From the NCBI GenBank assembly GCA_015478945.1, contig JABUQX010117098.1:1-64000 (forward strand): a stretch of 64,000 nucleotides of DNA. The letters run 5' to 3'. The position numbers were made by a program, and so were the translations under genes. The notes under the pieces are model-generated. The model did no database searches and had not been told where the DNA came from. It saw nothing but the letters and a program-made list of their open reading frames with translations. Shown here in pieces: positions 36,995 to 50,300 of the stretch; the stretch's first letter is position 1; every line of letters begins with the position of its first letter. Origin of the DNA: Trachelipus rathkii. Its lineage: Eukaryota > Arthropoda > Malacostraca > Isopoda > Trachelipodidae.

Positions 36995-38256
36995 TTAATA
37001 TGTAAAAATGCTAAATATTATCAGCTGGGAGCTCATTACCTTCATAAATGGGATGAGGCGAAATTTTCATCGATTGACCATAAACACAACCGTAGCTTTT
37101 TAATCAAACGTCGCTCAGTGCTTTTTCGTACGCAGTTATTGCTTACATTTTCCATTTTTTGTACCCTAGCTGAGATTGTCGAAACCCTCCCACCATTTAT
37201 CGAATGACTTCAAACTCGGTCATTAAACATTGACCATTATCTAAAAAGTGTAGCAGGGGACTTTATTTGACCATATCGATTTTCAAAACCACTATTTTTG
37301 CTTGAATTGAAAAATTGAATATTCTTTTCTGTTTATCCGATTCATGAAATTTCGCATTTGAGTTTGGGAGATGCACATTTCACTAGATACTCTTTGCATA
37401 TGCAGAAGTTTGGGATTTTTCAAACAAATAAACAAATTTTGAAATTTTTAAAATTTTTCTTTGAGTATACAAAAAAATATCTATATAAAAAGGTGGGATT
37501 CACCCAACTATAAAGTCGAAAATTTAATGTTGATCAGATAAGTAGAAAAAAATATCTCAATATTTCACTTTTTCAAAAATTTAATCGTTCCAAAAAGTGA
37601 AATATTAAGATATTTTTTTTCTACTTATCCGATTAACATCAAATTTTCAGGGCTTGTATAGTTGGGCAAGATACACCTTTTTTATTTAGATAATTTTTTT
37701 GTATACCCAAAAGAAAATTTTTAAAAAATTTCCAAAAATTTTTTTTTGAAAATTTGTTTCCAAGAAAAATCGCATATACAAAGAAATTATCTAAGTAAGA
37801 AATGTGCATCTCCCCCGACTACAAATGTCCTGAAAATTTCATGCGGATCGGATAAACAGAAAAAAATATTCTAATTTTTCAATTTCAAAACCCCAAAATA
37901 GTAGGTTTTGAAAATCGACCAATGCTCAGATATGGGGTCAAATATCAAAATTCCCCTGCTACACTTTTTAGATAATAGTCCAATCTTTGTATTTTTGAAG
38001 TCATTTCGAAAAATAGTTTAGGAGGAGTTTCGACAAATGTCAAAAACCTAGATTTTCAAAAATTGAAAATACCAAAACAATGACTACAGACACAGAAAAA
38101 CACTGGAATACGACGTTTTAGAGGTCAAAAAAGCTACAGTTTGGTGTTTATATAGTCAAAATCGGCTGAAAATTTCGAATTTTATGTCCATTTTTATGGG
38201 GGGTGAAAATTGGGCTCAGCCCGAAGAAAAAAATCAAACCCTCCCCTTAATATGTA
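36995..38256. mobile_element. Palindromic foldback element inserted in satellite
   Basis: Unrelated to the satellite it interrupts. Flanked by TTAATATGTA at 36,995-37,004 and again at 38,247-38,256; the TAATATGTA part is native to the monomer, so a 9-10 bp target duplication is likely. Nearly the whole 1,242 bp folds on itself around 37,583. The left arm from about 37,035 pairs imperfectly with the right arm to about 38,210, e.g. GAAATTTTCA near 37,060 with its inverse near 38,167, GGGAGATGCACATTTC at 37,366-37,381 with GAAATGTGCATCTCCC at 37,799-37,814, and CACTTTTT/AAAAAGTG at the centre. No frame for a transposase is visible, so it would depend on an enzyme encoded elsewhere. Long inverted arms plus a 9-11 bp duplication suggest a Mutator-like foldback element, but an 8-9 bp family is not excluded. 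Confidence 0.75.
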
Positions 38257-38339
38257 TTCATGTTAAATCGGTTTCAGATAATAATTTGGGCTCCTAGGTA
38301 ATTTAGGCAGGTGTTTGAGGTATCTTCCTTGGACAAACT

Positions 38340-38870
38340 GCAAAAATTCTACACATTTATGTAGATAAAAGGTAGCTGCTTTTATTTAAATTGTAATATG
38401 TTGGGAAAAGTTTCAAAATTTGTTATAATATGTATAATTCATTTTGTAATTTTCAATAAATATTTTATTATAACAGGAAATATTAAGGCAGCTGTTGAGG
38501 TATCTTCTTTAAAGAAATGGAAAAAATTGCAATTTGATGTAGTGATAAATCTTCGTCAAGTTCATTTATATCGTTTTATGGAATAGCAAAGAAATATACT
38601 TTGTTATATGTATCTCATAGATCGTGGTTAATTTTTGTTGCTAGTAATTTAATCCTGGTGTTTGAGGTATCTCTCAGTAAACCGTAAATATTTACAATTT
38701 GATGTAAAGGATAAATCGTAGTCAAGCTTTATTTATATTGTTTTGATGGGGTAATAAAAGCGTTAAATTTGAATTATAGACATATCCATGCAGATCGGTT
38801 TCAGATAAAATTTTTCGTTTTACTAATTTATGACGGGTGATTGAATTTATTTTTTTGTACAACTGCAACA
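38340..38870 (+). repeat. Decayed satellite monomers next to the insertion
   Basis: About three monomers remain recognisable only by short landmarks (GATAAATC-GTC, TTTATAT-GTTTTATG, GGTTTCAGATAA) and are full of substitutions and deletions. Monomers on either side, left of the insertion and from 38,885 on, are well conserved. Confidence 0.8.
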
Positions 38871-39819
38871 TATTTCACGAATGAAGTGATGCTGCAGTCA
38901 AGCTTATTTATATTGTTTTATGTGTAATAGCAAAGAAATCTAAATTTGTTATAATATGTATTATTCATGTTAGATCGGTTTCAGATGATAATTTGGGCTC
39001 CTAGGTAATTTAGGCAGGTGTTTGAGGTATCTCTTTGGCAAAACCGTAAAATACTTACAATTTGATGTAGTGATAAAGCGTAGTCAAGCGTATTTATATT
39101 GTTTTATGTGTAATAGCAAAGAAATCTAAATTTTTTATATGTATTCATGTTAGATCGTAGGGATATAAGCGTAGTCTAAGCTTATTTAGGCAATTGTTTG
39201 AGGTAATTCTTCTGGCAGCAAACTTTAAAATACACAATTATGTAGATAAAGCGTAGTCAAGCTTATTTATATTGTTTTATGTGTAATAGCAAAGAAATCT
39301 AAATTTGTTATAATATGTATTCATGTTAGATCGGTTTCAGATAATAATTTGGGCTCCTAGGTAATTAAGGCAGGTTGAGGTATCTTTGGCACAAACTGTA
39401 AAGATGGCAATTCTGATGTAGTGATAAAGTTGAAGTCGGCTCATTTTTATTGTTTTATGTGTAATATCAAAGAAATCTAAATTTGTTATAATATGTATTC
39501 ATGTTAGATCGGTTTCAGATAAAAATGGCTCCTAGGTAATTTAGGCAGGTGTTTGAGGTATTCTTTGCACAACCGTAAAAAATTTACACATTTATGTAGT
39601 GATAAAGCGTAGTCAAGCTTATTTATATTGTTTTATTTGTAATAGCAAAGGAATCTAAATTTGTTATAATATGTATTCATGTTAGATCGGTTTCAGATAA
39701 TAATTTTGGGCTCCTAGGTAATTTAGGCAGGTGTTTGAGGTATCTCCTTTGCACAACGTAAAAAATTTACAAATTTATGTAGTGATAAAGCGCAGTCAAG
39801 CTTATTTATATTTTTTTAT

Positions 39820-41385
39820 GTAAAATAGCAATGAAGTAAATTTGTTATAATATGTAATCATGTTAGATAGTCTTCAGATAATAATTAGGCTTTAATATTT
39901 ATTAAGTGTAGGTTTGTTATTCCTTGAACAAATCCACAAAGTAATTTTTTTTCACATTTATGAGTGATAAAGCGTAATAACCTATTTATATTATTTTATG
40001 TTTAATAGCATAGAAATTTAAATTATAATATGTATTCATGTTGGATCGGTTTCAGAATAATTTGAACCCCTAGGTAATTTAGGCAGGTGTTTGAGGTATC
40101 TACTTTTGACACAACCGTAAAAAATTTAAAATTTGATGTAGTGATAAAGCGTGTTAAGCTTATTTATATTGTCTTATGTAAAATCGAAATTTAAATTAGC
40201 TATGATGTATATTCTTTATGATCCGTTTCAGATAATAATTCGGGCTCCTAGGTAATTTAGCAGTGTTTGAGGTATCTCTTGCACAACCGTAAAAATTTTA
40301 AGATGATTATAAGTAGATAAAGTGTAGCTGTTGATTTTTAAGTAGGTGTATAGCAAAAGACATTTTAAATTTGTTTTGGGTATATATTCCATGTTAGATC
40401 TATTTCAGATAATAATTTAAATCTTAGTAATTATGTAGGTGTGTTTGAGTTATCTTCCTGGACAACCGTAAAAATTCTACATATTTATGTAGTGATGAAG
40501 TTAGCTGTTGATAAGTATACGTTATATGCTATAGCAAAAGAAACTAGTATTTGCTATAATATGTATCCATGTTAGATCATTTTAGATAATAAATTTGGGC
40601 CCTAGGTAATTTAGCAGATGTTTTAGGCATTCCTTTACAAATCAAAATATTTACAATTTGATGTAGTGATATAGCGTAGTCAAGCTTATTTATATATATG
40701 TGTGTAATAGCAAAGAAATCTTAATTTGTTATAATATGTATTCCATGTTATATCATTTCAGACAATAATTTGGGCCCTTAATTTAGGCAGGTAGTTAGAT
40801 TTCTTTGTGTTAAACTGTATAGTTGTTGGTACTTTAAGTGCAGATAAAAGCGTAGTCAAGTTTATTTATATTGTTAATGCACAGAAAAGAAACTAAATTC
40901 TGTCATATTTTTGTCTTCATGTCAGAACTGTTTCAGATAATACCTAGTCTTGTAAGTTATTAGGAGATTTAAGAGGAATCTACCTACACCATCGTAAAAA
41001 AAGATTTACCTTGACAGAAGTATATATGTTGCAGTCAAGCTTATTTACATTGTTTTTAGGTAAGAGTAAAGAACCTAATTGCATACTATGGCTCATGTAG
41101 GATCATGATAATAATTTGGGCCCTAGTACTTAGTAGTATTTCATGTATTTACTTTACCTAACTGTAAAAAATTTCTTACATTTATGTAGGAAAGTGTAGC
41201 TGTTTATTTATATTGTTATACAACAGTAAAGAAATCTAAATTTGTTATAATGTATTCACAAGTAAAGATCATTCAGATAATACCTGGGTTTAGTGATACT
41301 AAGGTGGTGTGTTGAGGTATCTTTGCACAACCAAAAAATTTTAAACATTTATGCAGACAAATGAATGCTTTTATTTTGAGTATTG
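39820..41385 (+). repeat. Decayed block within the satellite
   Basis: About eight or nine monomers strongly diverged from the consensus, with missing AAGCTT sites and irregular lengths. Conserved landmarks such as GTGATAAAGCGTAG and TTTCAGATAATAAT still keep the register. Good copies resume at about 41,400. Confidence 0.8.
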
Positions 41386-44300
41386 TTTTATGTGGTATGA
41401 GCAAAGAAATCTTAATTTGTTATAATATGTATTCATGTTAGATCGGTTTCAGATAATAATTTGGGCTAATAATTAGTTAAGGCAGGTGTTTGAGTTATCT
41501 CCTTTGAACAACTGTAAAAGATTTACACATTCATGTAGTGATAAAGCGTAGTCAAGCTTATTTATATTGTTATATGTGTAATAGCAAAGAAATCTAAATT
41601 TGTTATAATATGTATTCATGTTAGATCGGTTTCAAATAATAATTTGTGCTCCTAGTTATTTTGACAGGTGTTTGAGGTATCTCCTTTGCACAACCGTAAA
41701 ATATTTACAATTTGATGTAGTGATAAAGCGTAGTCAAGCTTATTTATATTGTTTTATGTGCAATAGCAAAGAATTCTAAATTTGTTATAATAATAATTCA
41801 TTGTAGATCGGTTTAGATAATAATTGGGCTAGTACCTCTAGGCATGTTTATAGATTTTCTTTGTAAAATCGTAAATATTTATACTTGGATGGGTGATAAA
41901 GCGTAGTCGCTTATATAATATTGTTTTATGTACAATAGTAAATAAATCTAAATTTGTCATAATATTTATTCATGTTGGATCAGTTTCAGAGAATAATTGG
42001 TCCTTATTTAACGAATTCAGGTGTCTGAGGCATCTGCTTGCTCAACCAGGAAAATTTACTATTTAATATAGTGATAAAGCGTAGTGAAGCTTTATTATAT
42101 TGTTATATGTGTAATAGCAAAGAAATCTAAATTTGTTATAATATGTATTCATGTTAGATCGAAGCTTTAGATAATAATTAAGTCTTAGGTTATTTAGGCA
42201 GGTGGGTTGGTGTATCTGTTTTGCATAACTATAAATATTTACAATTTGATGTAGCATAAAGCGTAGTCAAGGTTATTTATATTGTTTATGTGCAATAGCA
42301 AAGAAATCTAAATTTGTTATAATATATATTCATAAGCAGATCAGTTTTGGGATTATAGTTTGGGCTCTTAGTATTTAGGTAGGTGTTTTTATGTATCTCC
42401 TTTGCACAACCGTAAAAAATTTCTACATTTTTGTAGTGATAAAGAGTAGTCAAGCTTATTTATATTGTTATATGTGTAATAGCAATGAAATTTAAATTTG
42501 TTATGGCAGTATTCATGTTAGATAGGCTTCTGATAATAATTTGGGCCCTAGGTAATTAAGGCAGGTGTTTGAGGTATCTCCTTGCACAACCGTGAAAATC
42601 TACAATTTGATGTAGTGATAAAGGTTGTCAAGTTTTTTTTTATATTGTTTAATGTAAGAGTAAAGAAAAATTCAAATTCCTGTTATAATTCTGTCTTCAT
42701 GTTAGATCGGTTTCAGATAATAATTTGGGCTTCTAGGTAATTTAGGCAGGTGTTTGAGGTATCTCCTTGCACAACCGTAAAAATTTACACATTTATGTAG
42801 TAAAAAAGCATAGTCAAGTTTCTTTATTTTGTTATATGTGTAATACCAAAGAAAATTAAATGGAGAAAATGTAATCATGTTATTTAGTCCTCAGATAATA
42901 TTTTTGGGCTCCTAGGTAATTTAGGCAGGTGTTTGAGGTATCTCCTTTGCACAACCGTAAAAATTTACACATTTATGTAGTGATAAAGTGTAGTCAAGCT
43001 TGTTTATATTGTTTTATGTGTAATAGCAAAGAAATCTAAATTTGTTAAAATATGTATTAATGTTAGATCGGTTTCAGATAATAATTTGGGCTCCTAGGTA
43101 ATTTAGGCAGGTGTTTGAGGTATCTTTTTTGATGCACAACCGTAAAATATTTACAATTTGATATAGTGATAAAGCGTAGTCAAGTTTATTTATATTGTTT
43201 TATGTGTAATAGCAAAGAAATCTAAATTTGTTATATGTATTCATGTTAGATCGGTTTCAGATAATAATTTGGGCTCCTAGGTAATTTAGGCAGGTGTTTG
43301 AGGTATCTCCTTTGCACAATTGTAAAAAATTTACAATTTGATGTAGTGATAAAGCGTAGTCAAGCTTATTTATATTGTTTTATGTGTAATAGCAAAGAAA
43401 TCTAAATTTGTTATAACATGTATTCATGTTAGATCGGTTTCAGATAATAATTTGTGCTCCTAGGTAATTTAGGCAGGTGTTTGAGGTATCTCCTTTGCAC
43501 AACTGTAAAAAATTTACACATTTATGTAGTGATAAAGCGTAGTCAAGCTTATTTATATTGTTATATGTGTAATAGCATAGAAATCTAAATTTGTTATAAA
43601 ATGTATTCATGTTAGATCGGTTTCAGATAATAATTTGGGCTCCTAGATAATTTAGGCAGGTGTTTGAGGTATCTCTTTTGCACAACTGTAAAAATTTACA
43701 CATTTATGTAGTGATAAAGCGTAGTCAAGCTTATTTATATTGTTTTATGTGTAATAGCAAAGAAATCTAAATTTGTTATAATATGTATTAATGTTAGATC
43801 GGTTTCAGATAATAATTTGGGCTCCTAGGTAATTTAGGCAGGTGTTTGAGGTATCTCCTTTGCACAACCGTAAAATATTTACAATTTGATGTAGTGATAA
43901 AGCGTAGTCAAGCTTATTTATATTGTTATATGTGTAAAAGCAAAGAAATCTAAATTTGTTATAATATGTATTCATGTTTGATCGGTTTCAGATAATAATT
44001 TGTGCTCCTTGGTAATTTAGGCAGGTGTTTGAGGTATCTAGTTTGCACAACCGTAAAATAATTACAATTTGATGTAATGATAAAGCGTAGTCAAGTTTAT
44101 TTTTATTGTTAAATGTGTAATAGCAAAGAAAACTAAATTTGTTATAATATGTATTCATGTCAGATCGGTTTCAGATAATAATTTGGGTCCATAGTTAATT
44201 AGGCAAAGTGTAATTTGCACAACCGTAAAATATTTACAATTTTATGTAGTGATAAAGCGTAGTCAAGCTTATTTATATTGTTTTATGTGTAATAGCAAAG

Positions 44301-47300
44301 AAATCTAAATTTTTTATAATATTTATTCATGTTAGATCGGTTTCAGATAATAATTTGGGCTCCTAGTTAATATAGGTAGGTGTTTGAGGAATCTCCTTTT
44401 GCACAACTAGAAAAATTTACTATTTAATGTAGTGACAAAGCGTAGTAAAGCTTTATTATATTGTTATATGTGAAATAGCAAAGAAATCTAAATTTGTTAT
44501 AATATGTATTCATGTTAGATCGGTTTTAGATAATAATTTGGGCTAATTGGTAATTAAGGCAGGTGTTTGAGGTATCTCCTTTGCACAACCGTAAAATATT
44601 TACAATTTTATGTAGTGATAAAGCGTAGTCAAGCCTATTTATATTGTTTTATGTGTAATAGCAAAGAAATCTAAATTTGTTATAATTTGTATTCATGTTA
44701 GATCGGTTTCAGATAATAATTTGGGCTCCTAGGTAATTTAGGCAGGTGTTTTTGAGGTATCTCCTTTGCACAACCAAAAAATTACACATTTTTGTAGTGA
44801 TAAAGCGTAGTCAAGCTTATTTATATTGGTATATGTGTAATAGCAAAAATCTAAATTTGTTATATGTATTCATGTTAGATCGGTTTCAGATAATAATTTG
44901 GGCTCCTAGGTTAATTAGGCAGATGTTTGAGGAATCTGCTCTACACCATCGTAAAAAATATAAAATTTGATGTAGTGATAAAGCGTAGTCAAGCTTATTT
45001 ATATTGTTATATATACAATAGCAAAGAAATCTAAATTTTGTTATAAAGTTTATTCATGTTAGATCGATTTCAGATAATAATTTAGTCTCGTTAATTTAGG
45101 TAGGTGTTTGAGGTATCTCCTTTTGCACAACCAGAAAAATTTACTATTTAATGTAGTGATAAAGCGTAGTAAAGCTTTATTATATTGTTATATGTGAAAT
45201 AACAAAGAAATCTAAATTTTTTATAATATGTATTCATGTTAGATCGGTTTCAGATAATAATTTGGGCTTCTAGGTAATTTAGGCAGGTGTTTGAGGTATC
45301 TATCGTAATAACCATAAATATTTAGAAATTGATGGGCATGCTAAAGTTTATTTATATTGCTTATGTGGGATAGCAAGAAATCTAAATTTGTTATAATATG
45401 TATTCATATTATTAAGATAATAATTTGGGCTAATAGGTAATAAGGCAGTGTTTGAGTTATCTCCTTGCACAACCGTAAAAAATTTTTCACATTTATGCAG
45501 TGATAAAGCGTAGTCAACCATTTATACTTGTTTTATGTTTGTAGCAAAGAATTGGGGTATTTACAATAATATGTATTCATGTTAGATCGGTTTCAGATAA
45601 TAATTTGGGCTCCTAGGTAATTTAGGCAGGTGTTTGAGGTATCTCCTTTGCACAACCGTAAAATATTTACAATTTGATGTAGTGATAAGCGTAGTCCAAG
45701 CTTATTTATATTGTTTTATGTGTAATAGCAAAGAAATCTAAATTTGTTATAATATGTATCTCATGTGTTAGATCTTTGGTTTTAGATGATATTATTTCAA
45801 TCCTTAGGTAATTCAGGTGTTTGAGGTATCTCCTTTGCACAACCGTAAAAATTTACACATTTATGTAGTGATAAAGTGTAGTCAAGCTTATTTATATTGT
45901 TTTATATGTAATAGCAAAGAAATTTAAATTTGTTATAATATGTATTCATTTTAGATCGGTTTCAGATAATAATTTGGGCTTCTAGGTAATTTAGGTAGGT
46001 GTTTGAGGTATCTCCTTTGCACAAACTGTAAAATATTTACAATTTGATGTAGTGATAAAGCGTAGTCAAGTTTATTTATATTGTTAAATGTGTAATAGCA
46101 AAGAAAACTAAATTTGTTATAATTTGTCTTCATGTCAGATCGGTTTCAGATAATAATTTGGGCTCCTAGGTAATTAGGCAGGTGTTTGAGGTATCTTCTT
46201 TGCAAAATTTACACATTTATGTAGTAATAAAGCGTAGTCAAGCTTATTTATATTGTTATATGTAATAGCAAAGAAATTTAAATTTGTTATAATATGTATT
46301 CATGTTAGATCGGTTTCAGATAATAATTTGGGCTTCTAGATAATTTAGGCAGGTGTTTGAGGTATCTCCTTTGCACAACCGTAAAATATTTACAATTTGA
46401 TGTAGTGATAAAGCGTAGTCAAGTTTATTTATATTGTTAAATGTGTAAAAGCAAAGAAAACTAAATTTGTTATAATTTTCTTCATGTCAGATCGGTTTCA
46501 GATAATAATTTGGGTTCCTAGGTTAATTAGGCAGATGTTTGAGGAATCTGCTCTACACCATCGTAAAAAATATAAAATTTGATGTAGTGATAAAGCGTAG
46601 TCAAGCTTATTTATATTGTTATATGTGTAATAGCAAAGAAATCTAAATTTGTTATAATATGTATTCATGTTAGATCGGTTTCAGATAATAATTTGGCTCC
46701 TAGGTAATTAGGCAGGTGTTTGAGGTATCTCCTTTGCAAAACTGTAAAATATTTACAATTTTATGTAGTGATAAAGCGTAGTCAAGCTTATTTATATTGT
46801 TTTATGTGTAATAGCAAAGAAATCTAAATTTGTTATAATATGTATTCATGTTAGATCGGTTTCAGATAATAATTTGGGCTAATAGGTAATTAAGGCAGGT
46901 GTTTGAGTATCTCCTTTGCACAACTGTAAAATATTTACAATTTGATTTAGTGATAAAGCGTAGTCAAGTTTATTTATATTGTTTTATGTAATAGCAAAGA
47001 AATCTAAATTTGTTATAATATGTATTCATGTTAGATCGGTTTCAGATAATAATTTAGGCTCCTAGGTAATTTAGGCAGGTGTTTGAGGTATCTCCTTTGC
47101 AAAACCGTAAAATATTTACAATTTGATGTAGTGATAAAGCGTAGTCAAGCCTATTTATATTGTTTTATGTGTAATAGCATAGAAATCTAAATTTGTTATA
47201 ATATGTATTCATGTTAGATCGGTTTCAGATAATAATTTTGGTTCCTAGTTATTTAGGCAGGTGTGTTTTGAGGTACCTCCTTTGCACAACCGTAAAATTT

Positions 47301-50300
47301 TACAATTTTATGTAGTGATAAAGCGTAGTCAAGCTTATTTATATTGTTTTATGTTGAATAGCAAAGAAATTTAAATTTGTTATAATATGTATTCATGTTA
47401 GATCGGTTTCAGATAATAATTTGGGCTCCTAGGTAATTTAGGCAGGTGTTTGAGGTATCTCCTTTGCACAATCGTAAAATATTTACAATTTGATGTAGTG
47501 ATAAAGCGTAGTCAAGTTTATTTATATTGTTTAATGTGTAATAGCAAAGAAAACTAAATTTGTTATAATTTGTCTTCATGTCAGATCGGTTTCAGATAAT
47601 AATTTGGGCTCCTAGGTAATTTAGTGTTTGAGGTATCTCCTTTGCACAACTGTAAAAATTTACACATTTATGTAGTGATAAAGCGTAGTCAAGCTTATTT
47701 ATATTGTTATATGTGTAATAGCAAAGAAATCTAAATTTGTTATAATATGTATTCATGTTAGATCGGTTTCAGATAATAATTTGGGCTCCTAGGTAATTTA
47801 GGCAGGTGTTTGAGGTATCTTCTTTGCACAACCGTAAAATATTTACAATTTGATGTAGTGATAAAGCGAAGTCAAGTTTATTTATATTGTTTAATGTGTA
47901 ATAGCAAAGAAAACTAAATTTGTTATAATTTGTCTTCATGTCAGATCGGTTTCAGATAATAATTTGGGCTCCTAGGTAATTAAGGCAGGTGTTTGAGGTA
48001 TCTCCTTTGCACAACCGTAAAAAATTTACACATTTATGTAGTGATAAAGCGTAGTCAAGCTTATTTATTGATATATGAGTAAAAGAAAAGAAATCTAAAT
48101 TTGTTATATGTATTCATGTTAGATCGGTTTCAGATAATAATTTGGGCTCCTAGGTAATTTAGGCAGGTGTTTGAGGTATCTCCTTTGCACAACTGTAAAA
48201 AATTTACACATTTATGCAGTGATAAAGCGTTGTCAAGCTTATTTATATTGTTATATGTGTAATAGCAAAGAAATCTAAATTTGTTATAATATGTATTCAT
48301 GTTAGATAGTCTTCAGATAATAATTTGGGGTCCTAGGTAATTTAGGCAGGTGTTTGAGGTATCTCCTTTGCACAACCTTAAAATATTTACAATTTGATGT
48401 AGTGATAAAAGTTTATTTATATTGTTTAATGTTTAACTAAATTTGTTATAATTTGTCTTCATGTCAGATCGGTTTCAGATAATAATTTGGGCTAATAGGT
48501 AATTAAGGCAGGTGTTTGAGGTATCTCCTTTGCACAACCGTAAAAAATTTACACATTTATGTAGTGATAAAGCGTAGTCAAGCTTATTTATATTGTTATA
48601 TTTGTAATAGCAAAGAAATCTAAATTTGTTATAATATGTATTCATGTTAGATTGGTTTCAGATAATAATTTTGGCTCCTAGGTAATTTAGTCAGGTGTTT
48701 GAGGTATCTCCTTTGCAAAACCGTAAAATATTTACAATTTAGTGTAGTGGTAAAGCGTAGTCAAACTTATTTATATTGTTTTATGTTTAATAGCATAGAA
48801 ATCTAAATTTGTTATAATATGTATTCATGTTAGATCGGTTTCAGATAATAATTTGGGCTCCTAGGTAATTTAGGCAGGTGTTTGAGGTATCTTCTTTGCA
48901 CATCCGTAAAATATTTACAATTTTATGTAGTAATAAAGCGTAGTAAGCTTATTTATATTGTTTTATGTAATAGCAAAGAAATCTAAATTTGTTATAATAT
49001 ATATTCATGTTAGATCGGTTTCAGATAATAATTTGGGCTCCTAGGTAATTTAGGCAGGTGTTTGAGGTATCTTTCTTTGCACAACTGTAAAAAAATTTTT
49101 ACACAATTATGTAGTGATAAAGCGTAATTCTAATTTATATTGTTATATGTGTATAGCAAAGAAATTTAAATTTGTTTTAATATGTATTCATGTTAGATCG
49201 GGCAAAATTTAACCTACGGCTCCTAGGTAATTTAGGCAGGTGTTTGAGGTATCTCCTTTGCACAACCGTAAAATATTTACAATTTGATGTAGTGATAAAG
49301 CGTAGTCAAGTTTATTTATATTGTTTTATGTGTAAAAGCAAAGAAATCTAAATTTGTTAAAATATGTATTCAAGTTAGATCGGTTTTAGATAATAATTTA
49401 GGCTCCTAAGTAATTTAGGCAGATGTTTGAGGTATCTCCTTTGCACAACTGTAAAAAATTTACACATTTATTTAGTGATAAAGCGTAGTCAAGCTTTATT
49501 TTTATTGTTATATGTGTAATAGCAAGAAATCTAAATTTGTTATAATATGTATTCATGTTGGATCGGTTTCAGATAATAATTTGGGCTCCTAGGTAATTTA
49601 GGCAGGTGTTTGAGGTATCTCTTTTGGACAACCATAAAATATTTACAATTTGATGTAGTGATAAAGCGTAGTCAAGTTTATTTATATTTTTTATATTTAT
49701 AATAATTAAAACTAAATTAGTTGTTATAATTTTTTAGGTATTGGGTTTCAGATAATAATTTGGGCTCCTAGGTTAATTAGGCAGATGTTTGAGGAATCTG
49801 CTCTACACCATCGTAAAAAATATAAAATTTGATGTAGTGATAAAGCGTAGTCAAGCTTATTTATATTGTTTTATGTGAAATAGCAAAGAAATCTAAATTT
49901 GTTATAATATGTATTCAATTTAGATCGGTTTCAGATAATAATTTGGGCTCCTAGGTAATTTAGGCAGGTGTTTGAGGTATCTCCTTTGCACAAACGTAAA
50001 AAATTTACACATTTATGTAGTGATAAAGCGTAGTCAAGTTTATTTATATTGTTATATGTTTAATAGCAAAGAAATCTAAATTTGTTATAATATGTATTCA
50101 TGTTAGATCGGTTTCAGATAATAATTTAAGCTCCTAGGTAATTTAGGCAGGTGTTTGAGGTATCTTCTTTGCACAACCGTAAAATATTTACAATTTGATG
50201 TAGTGATAAAGCGTAGTCAAGCTTATTTATATTGTTTAATGTGTAATAGCAAAGAAATCTAAATTTGTTATAATTTGTCTTCATGTCAGATCGGTTTCAG

